From positions 1 to 23,849 of the forward strand of contig JAVKDP010000084.1 of the NCBI GenBank assembly GCA_040222185.1: a DNA stretch of 23,849 nucleotides, written 5' to 3'. The notes beneath the pieces were generated by a model. It was not told where the DNA came from. It searched no databases and saw only the letters and a list, made by a program, of their open reading frames with translations. Every line of letters starts with the position of its first letter. The first letter of the stretch is position 1. This DNA comes from JAVKDP01 sp040222185 (GTDB taxonomy: Bacteria; Bacteroidota; Rhodothermia; Balneolales; Balneolaceae). Made by a program: the position numbers and the translations under genes. Shown here piece by piece: positions 15,388 through 22,401 of the stretch.

Positions 15388-16683
15388 TTGAGTTACTACA
15401 CACAATATATCATTGATACTTTTGAAAGTATTTATCTAAACGATTCTTCACTCAGCATTGGTTTCGATGATACTGATGATATCCAGATCAAAAGTAAGGG
15501 TTTAGATTTCTTTAACTCATCAACCAACTATACTGGAACTCCTATTTGGAAGAGCTGGAATGAAACAGATATCCCTTTCCTTTTTTCAGAAGAAAACACA
15601 TTGCCAATCATCACTTTTACTAAAGATTCAAAAGCTGTTATTAACTATGATATTATTAGCTGTGCCTTTTTCTTCTTAAGTGGTTGGCAAGAGTATCATT
15701 CAGAAAAAAGAGATCAATATGGCAGGTTTCTATATTCTGAAAGCCTGCAAAATACATACAACTTTATTACAATTCCTGTAGTCAACTACTATTTCGATAT
15801 TCTGAAGTCTGCTATTGAAACAATTTCTAAAAAAACATTAAAACGCAAACTATGGCCCGACTCTGCTCTTGCTGTTTCTTTGTCACATGATATTGATAAA
15901 ATAAATAGTGGGTGGCTTGAAGGTGGATTTTCTGAGTTAAAAAAGCTTCGCTTTTTTTCCTTCTGTAGACTAATATTGAGCAAACTATCAGGCAATGATC
16001 CTTGGAATAATCTATCAGAGATTATATCAATAGAAAAGAATTTGACTGTTCCATCCACTTTTTTCTTTTTAACTCAAAAAGGTAATAGTAATGCAGACTA
16101 TGAGCTTGATGAGGTAGTTTCTTACTTCCCTAAAATTCTGGATGCTAAATCCGAGTATTCCCTCCATGCGAGCTTGGGAAGTTGTGACGACCCAGTACAA
16201 CTTGACTCTGAAAAAAAGAACCTCCAATCCGAAACTAACGGGAATCGATTTCATTTCTTAAAGTTTGAACCAAAAACTTTTGTTCAGAATTTGGATAAAG
16301 CCAGGTTTTCCTATGACACTTCTCTTGGCTTTGCTGAGCATATTGGATTTAGAAATGGTTTTTGCTTTCCATTTAAGCCATATAACATAAGTGAAAAAAA
16401 AGTAGCTGAGTTTTATGAAATACCTTTGATGATAATGGATGCGACATTAAGCAATAAATCATATATGGGAAATAACCCGAATAAGCTAAAGATTGTCTAT
16501 GATGTAATTAATGAAGTATCAAAATTTAATGGATTACTAACCATTCTTTGGCATAACAACTATTTTTCTGAATATAAATATGATGGCTGGAAGTGTATGT
16601 ATATTGATTTGATAAAAAACTTGAACAAAAAGAACGCCATCTTCCTAACCTGCAACTCTATTATAGAGCTTCTCAAGAAATGA
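15388..16683 (+). CDS. NodB-like polysaccharide deacetylase family protein
   Basis: A 431-aa protein of the polysaccharide-deacetylase type common in Bacteroidota glycan loci. The N-terminal 150 residues form an uncharacterised lead domain containing FFFLSGWQEYHSEKRDQYGR. The catalytic half starts with LSHDIDK (165-171), a variant of the NodB metal motif T-F-D-D with His and two Asp. It continues with STFFFLTQKG, YSLHAS, and GFRNGFCFPFKPYN, and ends near LWHNNYF, which supplies a late His. It probably removes acetyl groups from a sugar of the locus product, although divergent members may be inactive. There is no signal peptide, so it would act in the cytoplasm on a lipid-linked intermediate. 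The start is a TTG at 15388 with AAAGGA 8 bp upstream. No ATG is available near the N-terminus. The next gene begins in an ATGA overlap. Confidence 0.82.
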   Translation: MSYYTQYIIDTFESIYLNDSSLSIGFDDTDDIQIKSKGLDFFNSSTNYTGTPIWKSWNETDIPFLFSEENTLPIITFTKDSKAVINYDIISCAFFFLSGWQEYHSEKRDQYGRFLYSESLQNTYNFITIPVVNYYFDILKSAIETISKKTLKRKLWPDSALAVSLSHDIDKINSGWLEGGFSELKKLRFFSFCRLILSKLSGNDPWNNLSEIISIEKNLTVPSTFFFLTQKGNSNADYELDEVVSYFPKILDAKSEYSLHASLGSCDDPVQLDSEKKNLQSETNGNRFHFLKFEPKTFVQNLDKARFSYDTSLGFAEHIGFRNGFCFPFKPYNISEKKVAEFYEIPLMIMDATLSNKSYMGNNPNKLKIVYDVINEVSKFNGLLTILWHNNYFSEYKYDGWKCMYIDLIKNLNKKNAIFLTCNSIIELLKK

Positions 16684-17813
16684 ATAAAAAAGTAGCCATT
16701 TTACAGAACCGCTATCAAAAAGGTGGGCGAATGCAGGTTACTATTAACATGATTAAAATTTTGAATAGTAGAGGTATTGTTCCTGATTTAATCACCTTTA
16801 AGTTCAATCTTTCACAAAAAGAAATCGCTGAAAAATATGATGCTGAGATAGATTTTAACATCAAAGAGATTTTCATAAATCCTAGAATACCATTTGAATG
16901 GAATATTCTGGTCTTCAATTTTTTATCCAGGTTTTATCTAAGGTCTTATGATCTGGTTATTAATAGTAATAATACAAGTTACTTTCTTTCCTCAAATTTG
17001 AATCTTATTAGCTATGTCCATTTCCCCAGAAAAAAAAGAGCTGCTATTTCAAAAAAGGATATCCACTTTCCAGAAGGGGAAAATAAAAGCCTCTGGAATT
17101 TCAAGTCTGATTTTTTACTGTTAGCCAAATTAGCTTATAAATTTGATAGATCAATTTCCTCGAACGATCTCCAAATCGCTAACTCCGAATTTACTCAGAA
17201 TACGCTTCAAGAACTCTATGGTATTGAGAAATCTGAGATTCAAGTCATATACCCGCCAGTATCACCAATGAGCCTTATTGATGACTCAAAAAAAATGATC
17301 GTTAGTAGTTTGGGGCGTTTTTCTCCAGATAAAAGGCAGTTGGAACAAGTTAAAATTGCTGAACAAGTTCCACATCTTCAGTTCAAATTATTTGGCTTCG
17401 TTAATTCAGAAAAATACTTCAGGACTATTGAATCCTATATTGCAGAAAATAAGATCAAAAATGTGGAGCTCTTTCCCAATGCTTCCTTCGATAAAATTAG
17501 AAGTGGACTATCAGAGTCCACTTTTTTTCTCCATTCTTTACAAAATGAACCATTTGGCATAACAACTGTTCAAGCCATTCAGCTAGGTTGTATTCCTGTA
17601 GTTCACAACTCAGGTGGTCAAATTGAAATTGTTCACAACGAAGATTTAAGATATAATAACAAAGAGGAAGTAGTTTCAATTTTTAATAAACTATCATCTC
17701 TAAATCAAAATCAGTTGGATACTCTTCGTGAGTCTTTTCATGGTGATGCCAGGAAGTATACCGATGAGATATTTATTGAGCGTTTTAATAGAATCCTTGA
17801 CAGTAAATTATGA
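16680..17813 (+). CDS. GT4 family glycosyltransferase (Alg11-like)
   Basis: Second GT-B glycosyltransferase of the locus, 377 aa. The N-terminal domain begins VAILQNRYQKGGRMQV. The middle contains SYVHFPRKKR and ANSEFTQNTL, the NS-x-fT element common in GT4. The donor-binding domain has SSLGRFSPDKRQ (209-220, with the phosphate-binding Arg/Lys) and the E-x7-E-type motif region NEPFGITTVQAIQLGCIPVV from residue 289. The pattern is closest in my reading to Alg11-like mannosyltransferases, but the sugar cannot be stated. The ATG overlaps the deacetylase stop by 4 nt, and the sulfotransferase start overlaps its own stop the same way, pointing to translational coupling. Confidence 0.88.
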   Translation: MNKKVAILQNRYQKGGRMQVTINMIKILNSRGIVPDLITFKFNLSQKEIAEKYDAEIDFNIKEIFINPRIPFEWNILVFNFLSRFYLRSYDLVINSNNTSYFLSSNLNLISYVHFPRKKRAAISKKDIHFPEGENKSLWNFKSDFLLLAKLAYKFDRSISSNDLQIANSEFTQNTLQELYGIEKSEIQVIYPPVSPMSLIDDSKKMIVSSLGRFSPDKRQLEQVKIAEQVPHLQFKLFGFVNSEKYFRTIESYIAENKIKNVELFPNASFDKIRSGLSESTFFLHSLQNEPFGITTVQAIQLGCIPVVHNSGGQIEIVHNEDLRYNNKEEVVSIFNKLSSLNQNQLDTLRESFHGDARKYTDEIFIERFNRILDSKL

Positions 17814-18679
17814 ACCTTAAACAGATATTGGAAAGCTTTGTTTCTGTAAATAAAGACCACTTTGAGCATCTCAAAGCCCAGAGTAAAGCATCTCGTTTAG
17901 ATAATTATGAGGCTGAAGAGCTTTATGGACTAGTTCATACGAAATGTTCCCCTGTATTTGTTCTTTCCACAGGTAGATGTGGTACAATGTTGCTTACAAA
18001 AATCCTGTCTTCCTTTTCTGAGTTAGAAGTGTATCATGAGCCATATCCTGAGTTCGTCTGGCATAATAAATATGCATACGAAAACTATTCTGAGAATGCG
18101 CATTCGGTTTCTATGATGTTTGATGTTGCTCGATATGAAATGATTCGCACAGCCTTTTTGAATAATAAAACTTACATAGAAACAAATAACAGGATAACTT
18201 TTTTCGCTCATCAAATTGCTGACCTTTATCCTAATGCAAAATTCATCCACCTTATAAGAGAGCCTGTTTCATTTGTGAAAAGTGGTTTTAGTAGAAACTG
18301 GTACCGTGGAAAAACAATATATGATGAAGGAAGAATCACAGACCAAGCTCGAAATGAAAAATGGAATAACTACGAAATAATTGAAAAAATAACTTGGCTT
18401 TGGGGGGCTACAAATGATTTTATTCTGGATTTCAAGTCACAAACAGGGGCCCCTGTATTCGAAATTTCTTCTAAGCAATTGTTCAATAGCACAGAGAAAG
18501 TTCAGCAGCTTCTCTCTTTTTTAAATCTCGATTCGATAAATGCTAAAACACTGGAAAATCTATTAAAAAAACCTGTCAATTCATCTAAATCTAAGATTCA
18601 TTTTAGCAAAGAGGAAATAGAGAAAGTCGAATCAATTCTAACTCAATTCAAATCATACCAAATACTCGAGAATAAATGA
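17810..18679 (+). CDS. Sulfotransferase family protein
   Basis: Cytoplasmic PAPS-dependent sulfotransferase, 289 aa. The 5'-phosphosulfate loop is VLSTGRCGT (51-59). The 3'-phosphate site is HLIREPVSFVKSGF (147-160), with Arg150 and Ser158. YHEPYPEF (75-82) lies in the substrate-binding region. The overall layout fits the Sulfotransfer_1/3 type seen in bacterial glycan loci. It probably adds sulfate to a hydroxyl or amino group of the locus glycan; PAPS synthesis genes are not in view. The ATG overlaps the upstream GT4 stop (ATGA) and the methyltransferase start overlaps its own stop, so the three genes are likely translated together. Confidence 0.87.
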   Translation: MNLKQILESFVSVNKDHFEHLKAQSKASRLDNYEAEELYGLVHTKCSPVFVLSTGRCGTMLLTKILSSFSELEVYHEPYPEFVWHNKYAYENYSENAHSVSMMFDVARYEMIRTAFLNNKTYIETNNRITFFAHQIADLYPNAKFIHLIREPVSFVKSGFSRNWYRGKTIYDEGRITDQARNEKWNNYEIIEKITWLWGATNDFILDFKSQTGAPVFEISSKQLFNSTEKVQQLLSFLNLDSINAKTLENLLKKPVNSSKSKIHFSKEEIEKVESILTQFKSYQILENK

Positions 18680-19566
18680 ATTTAATTGACTCCTATAAAC
18701 GCTGGAAAAAAATAATTCTTTCTCTTAAAAAGGTAAATCGCCGATTTGAACTTTTGGAATCCAATATTGAGAATATTGTTAACGAGTTCCATAATGATCA
18801 AAAAACTAACCAGAACTATAAAGCTTTCCTTAGAAGCAAAGAGTATCAAATCTATTCCCAAAATGGCGAAGATGGATTATTGCTCTATATTTTTAGTGAG
18901 ATTGGAACTACAAATAGAAAAGCAATTGAGTTCGGAATTGGTGATGGTAAGCAATGTAATCTCGCAAACCTGATTATTAATTTTGGTTGGCAAACCCTTA
19001 TGATTGATGGAAATGCTAACGGGGTATCTAAAGCAAAAAAGTATTATAAAGACCACCCTAACTGCTCTGATAGTAAGGTAATCATCCTAAATGAGTTCAT
19101 CACAAAAGAAAATATAAACGCCCTTTTTACAAACAATGGTTTCAATGGCGAAATTGACTTGTTATCAATTGATATCGACGGAAATGATTACTGGATTTGG
19201 CAGGCTATACATTCTGTTAATCCACGGGTTGTTGTGATAGAGTACAATGCATCATTAGGGATAGATAAATCTGTTTCTGTTGAATATGATAAATCTTTCT
19301 ATAGGTACGACAAGCATAAAAGTGGTTGGTATCATGGAGCGTCTTTAGTAGCACTTCAAAAACTAGGTCTGGAAAAAGGGTATAATCTTATTGGTTGTGA
19401 CAGTAACGGTGTAAATGCTTTTTTTATACGGAATGATATTCAGTTGAATAAACTGACTTCGGTTTCACCACAAGAAGTATATTACACAGAAAAGAAAAGA
19501 AGTCAGACCCATACACAGAAAGAGCAATTTGATATTGTGAAGCACTTACCCTTTTCGGAAATATAA
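18676..19566 (+). CDS. FkbM-like SAM-dependent methyltransferase
   Basis: A 296-aa protein with a short helical N-terminus (a coiled-coil-like stretch at about 10-45) followed by a class I SAM methyltransferase domain. Visible elements are YSQNGEDGLL (60-69), motif I KAIEFGIGDGKQCN (82-95) with the SAM-binding EFGxGDG, the acidic end of strand 2 in TLMIDGN (107-113), and motif IV-like LLSIDIDGNDYWIW (near 160-174) followed by VVVIEYNAS. The order and the IEYN end resemble FkbM-type O-methyltransferases. It is translationally coupled to the sulfotransferase. A sugar hydroxyl of the same glycan is the likely substrate, which is inferred from position only. Confidence 0.75.
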   Translation: MNLIDSYKRWKKIILSLKKVNRRFELLESNIENIVNEFHNDQKTNQNYKAFLRSKEYQIYSQNGEDGLLLYIFSEIGTTNRKAIEFGIGDGKQCNLANLIINFGWQTLMIDGNANGVSKAKKYYKDHPNCSDSKVIILNEFITKENINALFTNNGFNGEIDLLSIDIDGNDYWIWQAIHSVNPRVVVIEYNASLGIDKSVSVEYDKSFYRYDKHKSGWYHGASLVALQKLGLEKGYNLIGCDSNGVNAFFIRNDIQLNKLTSVSPQEVYYTEKKRSQTHTQKEQFDIVKHLPFSEI

Positions 19567-19578
19567 TTTGCAAGCCTT

Positions 19579-21066
19579 TTGGGAATCATAAAAAAACAAA
19601 GTGTTTTAAATAGCCTTATAAACTATACAGGTATAGTTCTTGGCTTTATAACCACTATTTACCTTTATCCACGAATCTTCGATACTGAGCAGTACGGCCT
19701 TACACGTCTGCTCCTTTCTGTTTCTTTTGTATTCACTCAGTTTGCCCATTTAGGAATCAAGAATATTTCCATAAAGTACTTTCCATTCTTTCAAGACAAA
19801 AAAAATCATCATAACGGGTTCTTTTTTATAATTCTGCTTGTCCCGTTTTTAGGAATGCTCTTATTTTTACTCATTTTCATTCTTTTCGATTCATTTATTA
19901 TTGACTTCTATTCTTCAGAAAACTCTGTTTTGTTTGTGTCATATTATTGGTACATCATTCCTCTCGTCTTTTCTATTCTTTACTTCATAGTTCTTGATAG
20001 TTACATAAGAGCACTCTTCAACTCTATTCCTGGATCCTTAGCCAGTGAAATAATAATCAGAGTTTCAACAATTATATTATTACTACTTTATTCTTTCCAG
20101 TATTTAGATTTCGAACAGTTTATGATTGGTTTTGTAGGAAGCTATTTTCTTCAACCTCTATACTTGATTATCCACCTTATCAATATTGGCGAGTTTCGCA
20201 TAAAACTGAGCTTATCTATTTTCAAAATTATTCCAGCTAAGGAACTAATAAGTTTCGGTTTCTTTGGAATACTTGGTGGAATTTCTTCAATCCTGGTCAA
20301 TAATATTGATATCATAATGCTGGGCTCTCTTTCTGGCCTAACGGAAACCGGTATATATGCAATCGCCTTTTATGTTGGAAGTGTTATAGTTGTACCAAAA
20401 AAATCTATAGCAAAAATTGCCCCTACCTTAGTAGCTAAACACTTGAAAGAAGGTGATCTTGATGAAATAGAAAAAATTTACAAGAGCTCCTCTATAAACC
20501 AACTACTCGTAGGAGTTTTAATCTATATTGGGGTATGGGCTAACCTTGATAACCTGTTTTCTATACTGCCTTCTGACTATTCTGGTGGAGAACTTGTAGT
20601 TTTAATTATTGGTGCTGCTAAACTTATCGATATGGCAGCTGGAATAAATGGGGTGATTATCCTTAATTCGAAATATTACCGTTTTGATTTATACTCCATA
20701 GTTTTCTTGATAGCACTCTCAGTAGCACTGAATTATACCTTGATTCCTATCTATGGAATCTCGGGCGCTGCTATAGCCACTTTTACTTCTATTCTTATAT
20801 ACAATATTATAAAGTGTGTTTATCTCTGGAAGAAATATCATATTCAGCCATTAACTAATAAAGTACCCTGGCTCTTAATAACAGGAGCTCTTGTCTTAGT
20901 ATTATTTCAGTTTCTCCCGAAAATCGGAGGAACATATTCTGATATTGCTGTTAGATCAATTTTAATAACGGCTCTATTTTCGTTGATCATTTACAAATTA
21001 AAAATATCAGAAGATATAAACTTATTGATTAGACAAGTATTGAGGCGAGCAAAACTCATCACTTAA
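19579..21066 (+). CDS. Wzx-type oligosaccharide flippase (MOP superfamily)
   Basis: Polytopic inner-membrane protein of 495 aa with about 12-14 hydrophobic helices, resembling polysaccharide biosynthesis flippases of the MOP/PST family. It should move the undecaprenyl-linked glycan to the periplasmic face. Features are the N-terminal LINYTGIVLGFITTIYLYPRIF with FDTEQYGLTRLL, a pattern typical of this family, and a second-half helix with GILGGISSILVNNIDIIMLGS followed by GIYAIAFYVGSVI. The start must be the TTG at 19579: it lies 12 bp after the in-frame stop of the methyltransferase, and the first internal ATG is about 97 codons in, past conserved helices. No clear ribosome binding site is seen. 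It is the last gene of the glycan locus. Confidence 0.87.
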   Translation: MGIIKKQSVLNSLINYTGIVLGFITTIYLYPRIFDTEQYGLTRLLLSVSFVFTQFAHLGIKNISIKYFPFFQDKKNHHNGFFFIILLVPFLGMLLFLLIFILFDSFIIDFYSSENSVLFVSYYWYIIPLVFSILYFIVLDSYIRALFNSIPGSLASEIIIRVSTIILLLLYSFQYLDFEQFMIGFVGSYFLQPLYLIIHLINIGEFRIKLSLSIFKIIPAKELISFGFFGILGGISSILVNNIDIIMLGSLSGLTETGIYAIAFYVGSVIVVPKKSIAKIAPTLVAKHLKEGDLDEIEKIYKSSSINQLLVGVLIYIGVWANLDNLFSILPSDYSGGELVVLIIGAAKLIDMAAGINGVIILNSKYYRFDLYSIVFLIALSVALNYTLIPIYGISGAAIATFTSILIYNIIKCVYLWKKYHIQPLTNKVPWLLITGALVLVLFQFLPKIGGTYSDIAVRSILITALFSLIIYKLKISEDINLLIRQVLRRAKLIT

Positions 21067-21132
21067 TAATTGAATAAGAAACTCTCATCAACTCCCCTTA
21101 TCTTCTTGATCAATTTTTGAACTGACTACCTA

Positions 21133-22389
21133 ATGGCTAAAGCAAAGTACACTACACATCACGGAATGGTTGATATTCTCCCAGGAGAGGTTGAGAAATG
21201 GAGAGCTCTTGAAAATATTGTTCGTGATGAAGCGGCTAAGTTTAATTTTGAAGAAATTCGAACTCCTATTATGGAGCAAACTGAACTGATTAAGAGAGGA
21301 ATAGGTCAGTTAACAGATATTGTTACCAAAGAGATCTTTGCGTTTACAAAAGGAGACAGCAACTATGTACTCAGACCTGAACTAACAGCCCCTGTTGTGC
21401 GGGCATATGTTCAACACAACATGGCTCAACGTGGTGGAACTCAAAAATTATTCTATATCGGCCCAATGTTCAGGGCTGAACGTCCTCAAAAAGGAAGACA
21501 ACGTCAGTTTCACCAATTTGGAGTAGAAATTATAGGGAGTGGAAACCCGGTAGCTGATGTGGAATGTATCGCGTTTATGATGCGAATTTACGAGAGAATC
21601 GGAATCAAGAATTTCAACCTTAAGCTTAACTCGGTAGGCGATCCTGAGAGTAGAGATGCTTATAAAGCCGTATTAAAAGAATATCTTACTCCACATTTCG
21701 ATCAACTAAGTGAATTATCTCAGAAGAGGTTGGAGAAGAATCCTATGAGAATTCTCGACTCTAAAGAACCTGAAGACCAGGAATTCATTAAGAATGCTCC
21801 TTTAATCAAAGATCATTTGAATGAAGAGTCGGCGGAACACTTTAAAAAGGTTTGTTCTTCACTTACAAGTCTGGGCATTGAATACACAATTGACCCACTG
21901 CTTGTTCGTGGGATGGATTATTACACTAAAACAGCTTTTGAGCTTACCAGTCCTGATCTTGGGTCGCAAGATGCGTTAGCTGGTGGTGGAAGATATGATT
22001 TACTCGTTGAAGAAATTGGTGGGCAACCTACACCTTCTGTTGGTTTTGCCGCTGGGATGGAACGACTTTTAATTGCTTGTGAAGAACTTGGAATTGAGTT
22101 AGCTGAGGATAAATCAGTAGATGTATTTATCGTCACATTAGGTGAAGCAGCCCGAGATTGGGCTTTAACTACTCTTCCAGTACTTAGAAAACATGGTATT
22201 TCATCTACTATGGATTACTTAGATCGATCGATGAGAGCGCAGATGAAAGATGCTAACAGAGAAAATGCTCGTTATGCTCTCATTGTTGGTGACAATGAAT
22301 TAGAGACCAATACTTTTACTCTTAGGAATATGAAAGAAAGCGAAGAGTCTCAACTTACACTAGAACAGATTTTAGAGAAGCTCGCTTAG
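21133..22389 (+). CDS. hisS: Histidyl-tRNA synthetase
   Basis: Class II aminoacyl-tRNA synthetase charging tRNA-His, 418 aa, the normal bacterial length. Motif 1 lies around IRTPIMEQTELIKRGIG (42-58). Motif 2 is FRAERPQKGRQRQFHQFG (113-130) with the ATP-binding Arg. The histidine-specific loop is LVRGMDYYTKTAFE (257-270). Motif 3 is GGGRYDLLVEEIGG followed by GFAAGMERLL (304-313). The C-terminal anticodon-binding domain starts near VDVFIVTLG. It starts at ATG 21133, 66 bp after the flippase stop, without a strong ribosome binding site. It converges with the permease gene; the two stops are only 12 bp apart and no terminator hairpin separates them. Confidence 0.97.
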   Translation: MAKAKYTTHHGMVDILPGEVEKWRALENIVRDEAAKFNFEEIRTPIMEQTELIKRGIGQLTDIVTKEIFAFTKGDSNYVLRPELTAPVVRAYVQHNMAQRGGTQKLFYIGPMFRAERPQKGRQRQFHQFGVEIIGSGNPVADVECIAFMMRIYERIGIKNFNLKLNSVGDPESRDAYKAVLKEYLTPHFDQLSELSQKRLEKNPMRILDSKEPEDQEFIKNAPLIKDHLNEESAEHFKKVCSSLTSLGIEYTIDPLLVRGMDYYTKTAFELTSPDLGSQDALAGGGRYDLLVEEIGGQPTPSVGFAAGMERLLIACEELGIELAEDKSVDVFIVTLGEAARDWALTTLPVLRKHGISSTMDYLDRSMRAQMKDANRENARYALIVGDNELETNTFTLRNMKESEESQLTLEQILEKLA

Positions 22390-22401
22390 CTATAAGATTT
22401 A

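Noticed and set aside
19564..19581. Methyltransferase-flippase fusion by readthrough of the in-frame TAA
   Set aside because: The stop is clean, the flippase has a normal N-terminus right after the TTG, and a cytoplasmic methyltransferase fused ahead of it is unneeded to explain the data.
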